This document shows, piece after piece, positions 51,782 to 63,137 of a DNA stretch of 64,000 bases. The position numbers were made by a program, and so were the translations under genes. The notes under the pieces were generated by a model, which saw only the letters and a program-made list of their open reading frames with translations, had not been told where the DNA came from and searched no databases. Within the stretch, counting starts at the first letter, position 1. Each line of letters begins with the position of its first letter. The stretch is taken from contig JAOHSR010000003.1 in NCBI GenBank assembly GCA_028122735.1, positions 1-64,000 of the forward strand. The letters are read 5' to 3'. Origin of the DNA: Flavobacteriales bacterium (GTDB lineage Bacteria > Bacteroidota > Bacteroidia > Flavobacteriales > BACL11).

Positions 51782-54700
51782 ATGAAAAATATAATTTTTC
51801 ATAAATTATATTTAACATTAGGTTTTTTTTTAATTATAAATAACGCATTTGCTTTTGATGGGTTTATAAAAAACAAAGGCCAGTTTCCAAATCAAGTCCT
51901 CGCAAAAAAGAAAATAAATGGTGGCGCACTTTTTGTTGAGCAAGGGAAGATGGTTTTTTCATTTTACAATCAAAAACAACTTAAAAAATTTCACGATAAT
52001 AAAAATAGAGATAGTAAAATAAACTTTCATTCATATAGTATGACATTTAGAAATATTTCTAAGAATATTTCTATAAGTTATAATAATAAATATGATTATG
52101 TAGAAAATTATTATTTAGGAGAAAAACAAAACTGGGCTAGTAACGTACCAATATTTAATGAACTTTTACAAGAAAACATTTATAAAGGAATAGACTTAAG
52201 AATATATAATCAACATGAAAATTTAAAATATGATTTGATTCTTAGTAAGAGCGCTGATGTTAATGAAGTTATAATGAAATATCAGCAAGTCGAGTCACTA
52301 ACTTTAGTAAATGGTAGCCTGCTAATTCAAACTTCGGTTAATACTATAAATGAAATGCGCCCCTATGCTTATCAAATTATAAACAACGATACAGTTGAAG
52401 TAAAATGTGATTATGTTGTAAAAAAGCATACTGTAGGTTTTAAGTTTCCAAAGGGATTTAATCCAAATTATTCGGTTGTAATTGATCCAACTTTAATTTT
52501 TTCAACATACTCGGGATCTATTTCTGATAATTTTGGATACACTGCAACTTATGATAACAAAGGTTACTTGTATTCTGGAAGCACAGCCTTTGGAGTTGAT
52601 TACCCTGTTACTTTTGGCGCATATCAACAATCTTTTAAAGGGGGTATTACTGATGTTGCAATTACAAAATATGATACCTTAGGAACCTCAAGAATATACT
52701 CTACTTATTTAGGTGGTTCTTTAGACGAATTACCTCATAGTTTAGTTGTGAACTCCAATGACGAACTTTTTATACTTGGAACAACAGGTTCCTCTGACTT
52801 TCCTGTTACTCAATTTGCATTTAATAGTGTTTTTTTAGGTGGAAACAGTTTTTTCCCAACAGGATTAGGCGTAAGTTTTGCTAATGGATCTGATATTTTT
52901 ATTTCAAGATTAAGTTCTAATGGTGGCTCACTATTATCCTCTACATTTTTAGGTGGAAGTGATAATGATGGCCTTAATACTTCTTCTAAATTAAGCTTTA
53001 ATTATGCTGATGAAATTCGTGGTGAAATAGATGTTGATAATGACAACAACGTTTATATTGCTAGCTCAACTCTATCCCCTGATTTCCCTACATCATCAAA
53101 TTCATTTCAATCTTCATTGCAAGGCTCGCAAGACGGCTGTATTGTTAAGATGGATAATCAACTATCTACTATTATTTGGTCTTCTTTTATTGGAGGTGAT
53201 AATGATGATGCCCTTTATTCTTTAGCAATTGATAATTCTAATAATATTTACCTTACAGGGGGAACTGTATCTATAAACTTTCCCACCACATCCTTATCAT
53301 ACAATCCTACATATAATGATTCTATTGATCCAGATGCATTTATATCAAAAATTAATCCCTCTGGCTCGCAAATCTTGAGCTCATCATATTTTGGTTCGGA
53401 AAACTACGATCAATCTTATTTTATTGAGCTTAATAATGATAATATGGTTTATATTTTTGGACAAACTCAAGCAGATTCTTTATCTCTTGTCAAAAACTCT
53501 AATTATTATACTATAGGTGGGGGACAATTTATATCAATCTTTAATAACGATATAAGTCAGCTCATACAATCTACTATGATTGGAACAGGTAATGGAAGTC
53601 CTGATATTTCTCCTACTGCATTTTTAGTTGATAAATGTAATAATATTTATATTTCAGGATGGGGCTCAAACTTAGGGGGTTCCTTATCCACTCTTAATCT
53701 TCCAATTACATTTGACGCACATCAAAACACTACAGATGGAAATGATTTTTATTTAGCCGTAATAAATGAAAATTTAGACAGTCTTGAGTATGCTACATAT
53801 TTTGGAGGAAGCCTAAGCACAGAGCATGTTGATGGAGGAACAAGTAGATTTGATAAGAATGGAGTTGTTTATCAGTCTGTATGTGCTGGTTGTGGAAATA
53901 ATAATGACTTTCCAATTTATCCTAATCCTGGAGCTGTTTCTGCAACCAATAACAGTACTAATTGCAATAATGCTGTTTTCAAATTTGACTTTAAAAGACC
54001 TATTGTTGTTGCAAATTTTTCATCTCCCATATTAAACTGTACATCATATGTAGATTTTGTAAATACTTCATCAACAAATCAACTAAATAATGTTGTATAT
54101 TATTGGGACTTTGGGGATGGGAATTTTTCAAATTCCATTAATCCAATTCATCAGTACCAAAGCACAGGTGTTTATGATGTCAAGTTAATTGTCGCTTCAC
54201 CACAAGCTTGTAATATTTCTGATACTATATCTAAATCTATATATGTCTTATCAGGAACCAATGATTCATTGCCAACTATAACTAAATGCCCATATTCGTT
54301 GACTCAAATTGGCTTACCATCTATTAATGATTCAAATCTTATATTTAGTTGGACACCTTTAGTTGGTTTAAATAATAGTAATACTTCAAATCCATTTTCA
54401 TCATCAGACACAAATATTATTTATCAATTAATTATTTCAGGAAATCAATGCAATGATACTTTGACTCAGCAAATTATTGTTAACAATATTATTACAGACT
54501 TTCCAGAAGATACTTCATATTGTAATACACCAATACTTTTAAATATTAATCCTATAGATAATCTCACCAGTATATTATGGTCATCAGATAATTTGTTTTC
54601 TGATACTCTTTCTGATCAATTAAGTTTTACCGCATCATACCCCCAAAAAGTTTATATAAAAGCAAATGATAGCCTTTGTTCAGTAATTGACAGTGTTTCG

Positions 54701-55471
54701 GTACTTGCCGATCTGATTGATGTTGAAATTGATTCAGACTCACTTGTTTGTTTTGCTGATACTGCAATTCTTTCTGTAATCAATAACACACCAATTAATC
54801 CAATTATTTCATATAATTGGCAACCATCTGATTTTGATGTTTATAATTTAGACTCATCTGTTGTTAAAAAAAAGCTCTTATCATCTATATGGTATTCTTT
54901 GGAAGTAGTTAATAGCGCAGGTTGTAGTATAAAAGATTCTGTTTTTATTACATCATTTCCACTACCTATTTTAGATTCTTTATGGGCAAATCAAGATAGC
55001 CTCATTGTCGGCTCAACAGCTATAGTAAATGCTATCTCAAGTGATTCTTTAATTTGGTTTGATAATAGCTCTTTGTCACAAATCTCATTCCAAGCTAATT
55101 TTTCAAATTGGCACGATATTTCTATTTTTAATTCTTATTGTCTTATTAAAGATTCCATTTATATTTATGTAAGGGATTTGTTCTGTAATGAAGATAGTAT
55201 AATTATTCCAACTGGTTTCACACCAAATGATGATGACATAAATGATGTTTATAAAATACAGAATAATGGAGTGGATATCATCAATTTTGAACTAATGATA
55301 TTCAATAGACTTGGTCAGCTTGTTTACAGTTCGAACAATATAAATAATTCATGGGACGGAATGTTTAAGGGAAATAAACTGTTACCCCAAGTACTTGATT
55401 TTTATTTAGAGATGACTTGTTATGGAGGAAAAGTTTTTTTTAGAAAGGGAAATATAACACTAATAAAATGA
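51782..55471 (+). CDS. T9SS type-B exported protein (DUF7948, beta-propeller repeats, PKD, CHU_C)
   Basis: 1229 residues. Signal peptide (about 1-24), then a DUF7948-like domain (about 25-235, FIKNKGQFPNQVLAKK), then SBBP-type beta-propeller repeats (about 240-650, 'YSTYLGGSLDELPHSL' style). A PKD domain at about 739-820 carries YYWDFGDGN. Ig-like units follow, then the gliding-motility-associated CHU_C sorting domain (about 1134-1229, IPTGFTPNDDDINDVYKI). Type-B cargo are often anchored by PorP/SprF proteins, and exactly such a gene follows with a 4-base overlap. Likely a large cell-surface adhesin, comparable in operon place to SprB. Confidence 0.87.
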   Translation: MKNIIFHKLYLTLGFFLIINNAFAFDGFIKNKGQFPNQVLAKKKINGGALFVEQGKMVFSFYNQKQLKKFHDNKNRDSKINFHSYSMTFRNISKNISISYNNKYDYVENYYLGEKQNWASNVPIFNELLQENIYKGIDLRIYNQHENLKYDLILSKSADVNEVIMKYQQVESLTLVNGSLLIQTSVNTINEMRPYAYQIINNDTVEVKCDYVVKKHTVGFKFPKGFNPNYSVVIDPTLIFSTYSGSISDNFGYTATYDNKGYLYSGSTAFGVDYPVTFGAYQQSFKGGITDVAITKYDTLGTSRIYSTYLGGSLDELPHSLVVNSNDELFILGTTGSSDFPVTQFAFNSVFLGGNSFFPTGLGVSFANGSDIFISRLSSNGGSLLSSTFLGGSDNDGLNTSSKLSFNYADEIRGEIDVDNDNNVYIASSTLSPDFPTSSNSFQSSLQGSQDGCIVKMDNQLSTIIWSSFIGGDNDDALYSLAIDNSNNIYLTGGTVSINFPTTSLSYNPTYNDSIDPDAFISKINPSGSQILSSSYFGSENYDQSYFIELNNDNMVYIFGQTQADSLSLVKNSNYYTIGGGQFISIFNNDISQLIQSTMIGTGNGSPDISPTAFLVDKCNNIYISGWGSNLGGSLSTLNLPITFDAHQNTTDGNDFYLAVINENLDSLEYATYFGGSLSTEHVDGGTSRFDKNGVVYQSVCAGCGNNNDFPIYPNPGAVSATNNSTNCNNAVFKFDFKRPIVVANFSSPILNCTSYVDFVNTSSTNQLNNVVYYWDFGDGNFSNSINPIHQYQSTGVYDVKLIVASPQACNISDTISKSIYVLSGTNDSLPTITKCPYSLTQIGLPSINDSNLIFSWTPLVGLNNSNTSNPFSSSDTNIIYQLIISGNQCNDTLTQQIIVNNIITDFPEDTSYCNTPILLNINPIDNLTSILWSSDNLFSDTLSDQLSFTASYPQKVYIKANDSLCSVIDSVSVLADLIDVEIDSDSLVCFADTAILSVINNTPINPIISYNWQPSDFDVYNLDSSVVKKKLLSSIWYSLEVVNSAGCSIKDSVFITSFPLPILDSLWANQDSLIVGSTAIVNAISSDSLIWFDNSSLSQISFQANFSNWHDISIFNSYCLIKDSIYIYVRDLFCNEDSIIIPTGFTPNDDDINDVYKIQNNGVDIINFELMIFNRLGQLVYSSNNINNSWDGMFKGNKLLPQVLDFYLEMTCYGGKVFFRKGNITLIK

Positions 55472-56412
55472 GACGAATAATTATAATATTTGTTGTGTGT
55501 CTCTCTCAATTACATGCACAAGATCCCCATTTCTCTCAATTTAATACGGCTAAGCTGAATCTTAATCCCGCATTATTTTCATTTATATCTAGTGATTATC
55601 AAACTCTTTTACATAGAAAATCTCAATGGAGTTCGGTTGCTGATCCATTTAAAACATTAGCAATTTCTTTTTATGCAAAAGAGTATTATAAGCAGCTATC
55701 GTTTGGTTTTAATTTTATTCATGATGAATCTGGACCTTCAAGTTTTAATACTACGGGAATAAATACATCTATTTCAAAAATTATTATTAATAAATCTAAT
55801 TCACTTATATCGGTTGGCACATTAATTGGAGCCTATCAAAGATCTATTGATTACTCCTCAATTATTTTTTTAGAGGAAGAGCAATTATTTAATGATAATT
55901 TGTTTTTTTTAGATTTTGCCGTAGGAAGTGTTCTTTCACAAAAAATTAATAATAAAACTATGCTTGAATGTGGACTCTCATCCTATCACTTAAATCAATC
56001 ACAACAGTCTTTCAACAGTAATGTAGAATCTAAGATGCCAGTTAAGTTTAATACATATTTAATAAGTTCACATAAACTAAGCTCGGATTTTTTATTAAAT
56101 ACTCTTATTTTTTATTCTGTTCAGCAAAATATAAGCGAGTTACTATATGGAATAGATTTATTGTCACCAATTGACAATAAGTTTTTAGACGAAATTTTGG
56201 TTGGGCTTGTAATTAGAGATAATGATGCTGTTATACCAAAAATTGGATTTGTTTTTGAAAAATTTAATATGCTTTTAAGTTATGATATTAATATTTCAAA
56301 ATTATCTAAAGCATCAAATAACTTTGGTGGTTTAGAATTTTCATTAATATATTCTTGGAATAAGAATAAATCTGTTTTAGAAAAAAAATATTTATGTCCA
56401 AAATACTTATAG
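55468..56412 (+). CDS. PorP/SprF-family outer-membrane protein
   Basis: 314 residues. Signal peptide (about 1-17), then the family opening QDPHFSQFNTAKLNLNPAL and a barrel of about 14 strands ending FSLIYSWNKN. PorP/SprF proteins anchor or attach T9SS type-B cargo at the cell surface. The start overlaps the cargo gene by 4 bases (ATGA), and its end overlaps the PD40/OmpA-like gene by 19 bases, so the three act as one unit. Confidence 0.92.
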   Translation: MRRIIIIFVVCLSQLHAQDPHFSQFNTAKLNLNPALFSFISSDYQTLLHRKSQWSSVADPFKTLAISFYAKEYYKQLSFGFNFIHDESGPSSFNTTGINTSISKIIINKSNSLISVGTLIGAYQRSIDYSSIIFLEEEQLFNDNLFFLDFAVGSVLSQKINNKTMLECGLSSYHLNQSQQSFNSNVESKMPVKFNTYLISSHKLSSDFLLNTLIFYSVQQNISELLYGIDLLSPIDNKFLDEILVGLVIRDNDAVIPKIGFVFEKFNMLLSYDINISKLSKASNNFGGLEFSLIYSWNKNKSVLEKKYLCPKYL

Positions 56413-57800
56413 CACTTTTTCTTTTTGTTACATTTTCTTTAAAATCCCAAATAGACATATCTATTCTTAAAGGATCAGTTAATTCTATAAATTCAGAATT
56501 AGATTTTTATCAAATTGATGATACTACAGCTTTTTTTACATCGTCATTCTTTAACGGAAATAAGCAGGTGTCAGAGATTTTTGTCTCAAAAAAGAATGGT
56601 GAAAACTGGGATAGAGAGATATTCAAAAGCTTAAATTTTGAAAACTATGCCTCTGGAAATATAACTTATAATAAAAGAAAAAACCATATTTATTTTACTT
56701 TATGTGATGACTTTAATAGTTGTGATATTTATTTATATAAAGACGGTAGAGCCGAAAATTTATCTAAAAAATATCCAGATGTTTTTATTTCTAATTATAA
56801 CTCTCAACCTAATTTTTTTTCAATAAATCAGCAAGATTATCTGTCTTTTACATCTAACAGAAACGATGGATTTGGCGGTTTAGATATCTGGTTTTTATTA
56901 ATTAATAAAGATGATGGCTTAGGGATGCCTTTAAATGCTGGGAAAAATATAAACTCCTCTGCTGATGAAATTACACCATTCTTTGATGTAGAAAAAAACA
57001 CACTATTCTTCAGCTCTAATGATAGCAATTTTTCAATCGGTGGATTTGATATTTTTCACTCTAAAGGCATTCCAAATAACTGGTCGCTTAAAAAATCTTT
57101 GTCTGATTTTAATTCTAAAAACGATGAGATTTATTTTGAGTATTATGATAATTATTCAGGTTATTTTTCCTCTAATCGACCAAATGAAACTAATAATTAT
57201 TGTGATAGCTGCTGTACTAATATTTTTACCTTTAAGATTCCCAAAATTATACAGCCAATTGATTCACCCTCATTATATTCAGAATTCCTTCCTTTAAATT
57301 TATATTTTGATAATGATTCTCCTGATATTGATAGTTTCAATTTTTCACCTGTAAACTATAAAGAATCTTATATTAATTATTTTAAGAAGGCAGATGAATA
57401 CTCTAATTATAGTTCTAAAAACAGTTTGTTTTTCGAGGACTCATTAAAAGGAAATTTTAATCAGCTAAATAAGCTACTTCACCAATTACATCATGATCTT
57501 GAGAGTGGTTATTTTATCGATATAAAAATAAAAGGGTATTCCAGTCAGCTTGCAGACAGCACTTACAATATCGAACTTTCATCTGTAAGAATAAAATCAT
57601 TAATATCTTATTTTTTGTTATTTCAAAATGGATTTTTAGCTCAATTTTATTACGACAATCAGCTTAAAATTAACGAGGTTCCTCTTGGTGAGTCGCAAAT
57701 AAAATCACAGCCTACCCAGAACATTAAAAAAAGTATTTATGGTATTGATGCGATTCTTAATAGAAAAGTTTCTGTTTTAAAGATCGATCGTTATAAATAA
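56394..57800 (+). CDS. PD40 beta-propeller / OmpA-like T9SS partner protein
   Basis: 468 residues with a signal peptide (about 1-18). WD40-like PD40 strands fill about 20-290: SFTSNRNDGFGGLDIW and FFSSNDSNFSIGGFDIF are typical. A C-terminal OmpA-like domain (about 300-468) is degenerate but shows IDIKIKGYSSQLADSTYNI and LSSVRIKSLISYFLL, which match the 'G(H/Y)(T/S)...N..LS..R...V' pattern. Such proteins tie T9SS machinery to peptidoglycan (PorE/SprD-like). Its last 10 bases overlap the convergent PAP2-like gene. Confidence 0.8.
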   Translation: MSKILIALFLFVTFSLKSQIDISILKGSVNSINSELDFYQIDDTTAFFTSSFFNGNKQVSEIFVSKKNGENWDREIFKSLNFENYASGNITYNKRKNHIYFTLCDDFNSCDIYLYKDGRAENLSKKYPDVFISNYNSQPNFFSINQQDYLSFTSNRNDGFGGLDIWFLLINKDDGLGMPLNAGKNINSSADEITPFFDVEKNTLFFSSNDSNFSIGGFDIFHSKGIPNNWSLKKSLSDFNSKNDEIYFEYYDNYSGYFSSNRPNETNNYCDSCCTNIFTFKIPKIIQPIDSPSLYSEFLPLNLYFDNDSPDIDSFNFSPVNYKESYINYFKKADEYSNYSSKNSLFFEDSLKGNFNQLNKLLHQLHHDLESGYFIDIKIKGYSSQLADSTYNIELSSVRIKSLISYFLLFQNGFLAQFYYDNQLKINEVPLGESQIKSQPTQNIKKSIYGIDAILNRKVSVLKIDRYK

Positions 57801-58390
57801 GAGATAAAACTCACTAACATAAATACCCCTAGCAAAAATCCAGAATAGATTTGTCGCATATTGTGTGCTTTTAAAATAGCTCTTGAGTATCCTAAGAAAC
57901 CAGAAAGTATTAGTATTAGAATTACATAATTTATCAACCCACCGTATATATATTGTAAGTTAAGAAAAACACCCCAACACCCTCCTATTGCCGCCATGTG
58001 TAAACTAATTTTCCAATATTTTGTTATAAATAGTGTTATAACAAGCGTAGTAATCATACCCAAATAAATAGACTTTACAATAGGAGCATACTCAAGTATG
58101 CTATTAAGAAAATAATATCCAATAAGCATCCATATTATTGTAATTAGAATTGGTAGAATTCTTTCTTCTTTTTCTTCTATTTGTAAGCTTTTAATTCTTT
58201 TAGTAAACAACAAATAAAGGATGCTTAATAGTGGAAACAAGAGTGTAAAAATCACAGTGCCTATTATTATAATGTTTAATTGATTTGACAGAATAATAAC
58301 ATTCAGAAACTTTGTAGATATTATTGCAAGTGTAAGTGTAGGTATAAAAACAGGGTGTAGTAGTCTTGAAAGTAATTTCGCTAGAAGCAT
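57791..58390 (-). CDS. PAP2-like integral membrane protein
   Basis: 199 residues with about 6 transmembrane helices. Weak PAP2 phosphatase motifs are readable: KEERILP (motif 1-like), WKISLHMAAIGG (PSGH-like, His kept) and SRAILKAHNMRQIYSGFLLG (SR-x5-H-like). This suggests a divergent lipid-phosphate phosphatase, though the first two motifs are too altered to be sure it is active. Start overlaps the rpoN stop by one base (TAATG). Confidence 0.65.
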   Translation of the reverse strand: MLLAKLLSRLLHPVFIPTLTLAIISTKFLNVIILSNQLNIIIIGTVIFTLLFPLLSILYLLFTKRIKSLQIEEKEERILPILITIIWMLIGYYFLNSILEYAPIVKSIYLGMITTLVITLFITKYWKISLHMAAIGGCWGVFLNLQYIYGGLINYVILILILSGFLGYSRAILKAHNMRQIYSGFLLGVFMLVSFISYL

Positions 58391-59727
58391 TACAGTTTTC
58401 TTCTAAATTTAGAAATTGGAATTTTAAGTTCTTCTCTATATTTTGCAACTGTTCTTCTAGCAATATGATAATCTTCTTTTCCTAGTAGCTCACAAATAAC
58501 TTCATCTGTGTACGGTTTTGTTTTATCCTCACCTTCAATAATATCTATTAATTTCTTTTTAATTTCTTTTGTTGATATTATATCACCATTATCCTTTTTA
58601 TACGCCTCAGAAAAAAAATCTTTTAGCAAGAATGAACCAAAATTTGTCTCTACATATTTACTGTTTGTGACTCGCGATATGGTTGATATATCCATCTTTA
58701 TAATTTCGGCTATATCTGCTAGTTTCATAGGCTTTATATCATTCTCCTTTCCACTTGTAAAATAATTTTTTTGAATTTTAACGATAGTCTCCATAACATC
58801 TTTTAGAGTTTTATTTCTCTTTTTCAATGCATCTACAAACCATTTTGCCTTTTCTATTTTCGTTTGTAAAAAATCTTTAGTTTCTGCATCTGAGGTTTCT
58901 TTTAAAAGTTTTTCATAATATTTATTAACAGCAATATTTCTTTTGTTTGGATTATTTAGATTAACGCTAATACCATCTTCACTATTTTTTAAAGAAAAAT
59001 CAGGAACTACATACTCTGTATTTTCCTTATTTATAGAAAAGCTACCTCCTGGAATAGGATTTAGAGTTTCAATTTCTTTATATACACCTGCTAATTCTTT
59101 TTCTGAAATTTTTAATTCTTTAATAATTTTTTCAAAATTTTTATTTGAAAATTCATGATAGTAATTTCTAAGGATTTCTATACTAATAGATTTATAGACA
59201 TTATCTTTTCTTTCTAGCTGAATAATTAAACACTCTTGCAAATCTTTCGCACCAACGCCTGCTGGGTCAAAGGATTTTAAAATATTTAATGTGTCATTTA
59301 GTTCTTGCTCTGAAATTAATATGTCATTTGCAATAAAGTAGTCATCAATAATAGCATTATGTCTTTGCATTAGAAATCCATTATTATCTAGGCTATCAAT
59401 TAGATACTCTAACAGTTCAACCTCTTTATCACTATTGTTAATTCCAACAACTTGTTTATGAAGAAAGTTAGATAGTGAGTCAACATTACCTGTTATATTA
59501 TCTACTACAAAATCAAGTTTACTGTTTTTGCTTTTGTAATGAAAATTTTCTTCTTTATTATCTATGCTTTCTGTATCATCAGACTCTTCTAGCGTTGGGT
59601 TTTCTTCTAGCTCCTCCTCAATTCTTTTTTCTAAATCTACCACAGGAATTGCTAGCAAGCCTAAAAATTGTATTTGTTGAGGGCTTAGCTTAAATTTTTG
59701 CCTTAATATTTGATGTTGTCTTTGCAT
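58390..59727 (-). CDS. rpoN: RNA polymerase sigma-54 factor
   Basis: 445 residues. Activator-interaction region I is at the N-terminus (residues about 10-30, FKLSPQQIQFLGLLAIP), with an acidic region II (about 40-60), core-binding domain, helix-turn-helix (about 345-385, MDISTISRVTNSKYV) and the RpoN box ARRTVAKYREELKIPIS near the C-terminus, all intact. It lies 2 bases after asnS. Confidence 0.96.
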   Translation of the reverse strand: MQRQHQILRQKFKLSPQQIQFLGLLAIPVVDLEKRIEEELEENPTLEESDDTESIDNKEENFHYKSKNSKLDFVVDNITGNVDSLSNFLHKQVVGINNSDKEVELLEYLIDSLDNNGFLMQRHNAIIDDYFIANDILISEQELNDTLNILKSFDPAGVGAKDLQECLIIQLERKDNVYKSISIEILRNYYHEFSNKNFEKIIKELKISEKELAGVYKEIETLNPIPGGSFSINKENTEYVVPDFSLKNSEDGISVNLNNPNKRNIAVNKYYEKLLKETSDAETKDFLQTKIEKAKWFVDALKKRNKTLKDVMETIVKIQKNYFTSGKENDIKPMKLADIAEIIKMDISTISRVTNSKYVETNFGSFLLKDFFSEAYKKDNGDIISTKEIKKKLIDIIEGEDKTKPYTDEVICELLGKEDYHIARRTVAKYREELKIPISKFRRKL

Positions 59728-59729
59728 TT

Positions 59730-61172
59730 TTAGAACTCTGCATTCTGCGGTGTTCTTGGAAAAGGAATGACATCCCTTATGTTTTTCATACCTGTTATAA
59801 ACATCATTAGCCTTTCAAACCCAAGGCCAAATCCACTATGAACACATGTTCCAAACTTTCTTGTTTCTAGATACCACCAAAGTTCTTTTTTATCAATATT
59901 CATTTCCTCCATACGAGAAACTAATTTCTCATAATCTTCTTCTCTTTGAGATCCACCAACCATTTCCCCGATCATTGGAAATAGAATATCCATTGCTTTT
60001 ACAGTTTGATCATCATCATTAGACTTCATGTAAAAGGCTTTGATTTTTTTTGGATAGTCCGTTATTATAACAGGTTTTCTAAACTTCTTTTCTACTAAAT
60101 ATCTTTCATGTTCTGATTGAAGATCATCGCCAAAACCACTTATTAAAAACTGAAATCTTTTTTTCTTATTCGGCTTTGAATTTCTTAAGATATTTATTGC
60201 CTCAGTATATGTTATTCTTTCAAACTTATTGTTGATTACAAAATTTAAGCGATCTATTAGACTCATTTCTGATCGCTCTTCTTTTTTTAAGTTTTTTTCT
60301 TCATTTTGTAGTCTTTCGTTTAAGAATTCAATATCATTCTTATAATTCTCCGCGCAATAATTAATACAATATTTAAGAAAATCTTCTGCCAAATCCATAT
60401 TGTCATCCAAGTCTGCAAAAGCTGTTTCTGGCTCAATCATCCAGAATTCAGATAGGTGTCTTGATGTATTTGAGTTTTCTGCTCTAAATGTTGGCCCAAA
60501 CGTATATACTTTTCCTAAAGCAAGCGCCCCAAGTTCTGCTTCCAGTTGTCCGGAGACAGTTAGGTTTGTTTGTTTTCCAAAAAAATCTTTAGAAAAATCA
60601 ATATTCCCCTCTTCATTTTTTGGCATTTTATTTAAATCAAGATTTGTTACCTGAAACATTTCCCCAGCCCCTTCAGCATCTGCTCCAGTAATAATTGGAG
60701 TATGAATATTTAGATAACCCTTAGAATTAAAATAATTATGTATTGCAAATGTAAGAGCATGTCTAATTCTAAATACCGCTGAAAATGTATTTGTCCTGAA
60801 TCTTAGATGTGCCTTTTCTCTTAAAAACTCCAAACTATGTTTTTTTGGTTGTAGTGGGTATTCTTCAGGATCTGCTTTGCCCAAAAGCACTATTTCATTA
60901 GCAATTATTTCAATGTTTTGTTCTTTTCCTTCAGATTTTTTAATTTCTCCAAAAACCTTTATACATGCCCCTGTATTAATTTTTTTTAACTCATTTTCTT
61001 TAAATTTAGAAGCCTCAGCAACTATTTGAAGATTTTTAATTGTTGAACCATCATTTATTGAAATGAAAGAGACATTTTTGCTTCCTCTTTTGGTTCTTAC
61101 CCAGCCATTAATTTCAGTATTTTTATTAATCTCAAGGCCCTTAATTATATCTTGTATGCTTAAATATTTCAT
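59730..61172 (-). CDS. asnS: asparaginyl-tRNA synthetase
   Basis: 480 residues, class II synthetase that charges tRNA(Asn). An N-terminal OB fold for anticodon binding spans about 15-105 ([20 protein letters not shown]). Motif 2 is [16 protein letters not shown] with the FWMIEPE that distinguishes AsnRS from AspRS. Motif 3 is [12 protein letters not shown]. It lies between dxs (14-base gap) and rpoN. Confidence 0.96.
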   Translation of the reverse strand: MKYLSIQDIIKGLEINKNTEINGWVRTKRGSKNVSFISINDGSTIKNLQIVAEASKFKENELKKINTGACIKVFGEIKKSEGKEQNIEIIANEIVLLGKADPEEYPLQPKKHSLEFLREKAHLRFRTNTFSAVFRIRHALTFAIHNYFNSKGYLNIHTPIITGADAEGAGEMFQVTNLDLNKMPKNEEGNIDFSKDFFGKQTNLTVSGQLEAELGALALGKVYTFGPTFRAENSNTSRHLSEFWMIEPETAFADLDDNMDLAEDFLKYCINYCAENYKNDIEFLNERLQNEEKNLKKEERSEMSLIDRLNFVINNKFERITYTEAINILRNSKPNKKKRFQFLISGFGDDLQSEHERYLVEKKFRKPVIITDYPKKIKAFYMKSNDDDQTVKAMDILFPMIGEMVGGSQREEDYEKLVSRMEEMNIDKKELWWYLETRKFGTCVHSGFGLGFERLMMFITGMKNIRDVIPFPRTPQNAEF

Positions 61173-61186
61173 TTGAATCTTACTTA

Positions 61187-63130
61187 TTAACCTGCTTGAG
61201 AAATCTGATACTTTTTCATTAGAACTTCAACCTTTTTAATTATTGCATTTGTATTTATATTACAATCATTCCAAAGTTCATTTTGTGTGCCATGATGTAT
61301 AAATTCATCAGGAATTCCCAAACGATGAACATTGTTTTTATATTCATTATCACTAATAAATTCTAAAATTGAACTTCCAAACCCACCCTGTAGGCAACCA
61401 TCTTCTATTGTAATAATTTCTGTATAATTTTCACAAACTTCTTGCAAAATATTTACATCTAGCGGTTTAACAAATATCATGTTGTAATGCCCTATATCAA
61501 TATCTTTTTTATATAATTCCTTACAAGCTTCTTTAACAAAATTACCTGGATGTCCAATTGATAATATAACAATATTTTCTCCAGATTTAATTTTCTCCCC
61601 CTCCCCAATTTTTAATTCTTTTGGTTTATTTTCCCATTCTAACCTCACTCCTTTACCACGAGGATATCTAATTGCAAATGGACCTCTTGTTTTTTTCTGT
61701 GCAGTATACATAAGGTTTCTTAAACCATGCTCGTCAATAGGAGCGCTTACGATCATGTTAGGGATGCATCTTAAATATGCTAGATCAAAAACACCATGAT
61801 GTGTTGCGCCGTCTGCTCCAACTAGCCCTCCACGATCAAGACAAAAAATAACACTTAAATTTTGTATTGCAACATCATGAATTACCTGATCATACGCTCT
61901 TTGTAAAAACGTAGAATATATATTGCAAAACGGAATTAGTCCCTGCGTAGCCATTCCGGCAGAAAAAGTGACAGCATGTTGTTCTGCTATTCCAACATCA
62001 AAGGTTCTCTCAGGCATTACTTCAAGCATCTTATTTAATGAGCTTCCACTTAACATAGCAGGTGTAACCCCAACTATTTTTTCGTTTTTTTGAGCTAGTT
62101 CTATTATTGTTTCACCAAAAACGTCTTGGTATTTTTGTGGAGACACTCTTTTACCAACAGAAATAGATTTACCTGTTTTTTTATCAAAAATTCCTGGAGC
62201 ATGCCATTTTGTAGCGTTTCCTTTTTCAGCAAATGAGTAGCCTTTCCCTTTTTCTGTAATACAATGTAGTATTTTTGGTCCAGGTATTTCTTTTAGATCT
62301 TTTAATATTCGAGTAAGGTGTTTAGTGTTATGACCGTCTATTGGACCGAAATACCTGAAGTTTAGAGACTCAAAATAGTTGCTTTCACCCAATACAGTTG
62401 ACTTAATTCCGCTTTCGACTTTCTTAGCAATTTTTTGAGCATTTGGACCAAATTTACTGATTTTACCTAAAATTTTCCAGGCCTTATTTCTTGCTTTATT
62501 ATAAGCTTTTGATGTTGAAATATCAGTTAGATACTCTTTTAGTGCCCCTACAGCTGGGTCAATAGACATGCAGTTATCATTCAATATTACAAGTAAATTA
62601 GTTTTTTCAGCTCCAGCATGGTTTAGTCCCTCGAAGGCTAACCCTGCTGTCATAGCACCATCCCCTATAACAGCAACATGTTGTTTATTATTTTCTTTTT
62701 TGTGTTTTGATGCAATTGACATTCCTAAAGCTGCTGAGATAGATGTTGAGGAGTGTCCAACCCCAAAAGTGTCATAAACACTTTCTGTTCTTTTTGGAAA
62801 ACCACTTAAACCATTATAGATTCTATTTGTCGGAAATTGCTTTTTTCTACCAGTTAGTATTTTATGGCCATATGCTTGGTGACCAACATCCCAAACGAGT
62901 TGGTCATAAGGAGTATTAAAAATGTAGTGAATTGCTATAGTTAGCTCAACAACACCTAGGCTGGCCCCAAAATGCCCCCCCTTTTCAGAAACAATATCTA
63001 CTATATATTGTCTTAATTCCTCTGCTAGCTGAGGAAGTTCAGATCTTTTTAGTTTTCTAAGATCTTCTGGGTTATTGATTTTACTCAATAAAGGGCCTTG
63101 GTAATATTTGTTTTCTGTGTTATTCGACAT
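61187..63130 (-). CDS. dxs: 1-deoxy-D-xylulose-5-phosphate synthase
   Basis: 647 residues; first step of the MEP pathway: pyruvate + glyceraldehyde 3-phosphate to DXP + CO2, with thiamine diphosphate. Motifs: [12 protein letters not shown] (22-residue region of the N-terminal domain), the TPP motif GDGAMTAG...N, and the transketolase core with [15 protein letters not shown]. The [15 protein letters not shown] segment is diagnostic of DXS. It is first in the operon dxs-asnS-rpoN-PAP2-like. Its -7 element is only 7 bases from the ATG. Confidence 0.97.
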   Translation of the reverse strand: MSNNTENKYYQGPLLSKINNPEDLRKLKRSELPQLAEELRQYIVDIVSEKGGHFGASLGVVELTIAIHYIFNTPYDQLVWDVGHQAYGHKILTGRKKQFPTNRIYNGLSGFPKRTESVYDTFGVGHSSTSISAALGMSIASKHKKENNKQHVAVIGDGAMTAGLAFEGLNHAGAEKTNLLVILNDNCMSIDPAVGALKEYLTDISTSKAYNKARNKAWKILGKISKFGPNAQKIAKKVESGIKSTVLGESNYFESLNFRYFGPIDGHNTKHLTRILKDLKEIPGPKILHCITEKGKGYSFAEKGNATKWHAPGIFDKKTGKSISVGKRVSPQKYQDVFGETIIELAQKNEKIVGVTPAMLSGSSLNKMLEVMPERTFDVGIAEQHAVTFSAGMATQGLIPFCNIYSTFLQRAYDQVIHDVAIQNLSVIFCLDRGGLVGADGATHHGVFDLAYLRCIPNMIVSAPIDEHGLRNLMYTAQKKTRGPFAIRYPRGKGVRLEWENKPKELKIGEGEKIKSGENIVILSIGHPGNFVKEACKELYKKDIDIGHYNMIFVKPLDVNILQEVCENYTEIITIEDGCLQGGFGSSILEFISDNEYKNNVHRLGIPDEFIHHGTQNELWNDCNINTNAIIKKVEVLMKKYQISQAG

Positions 63131-63137
63131 TATTTTT

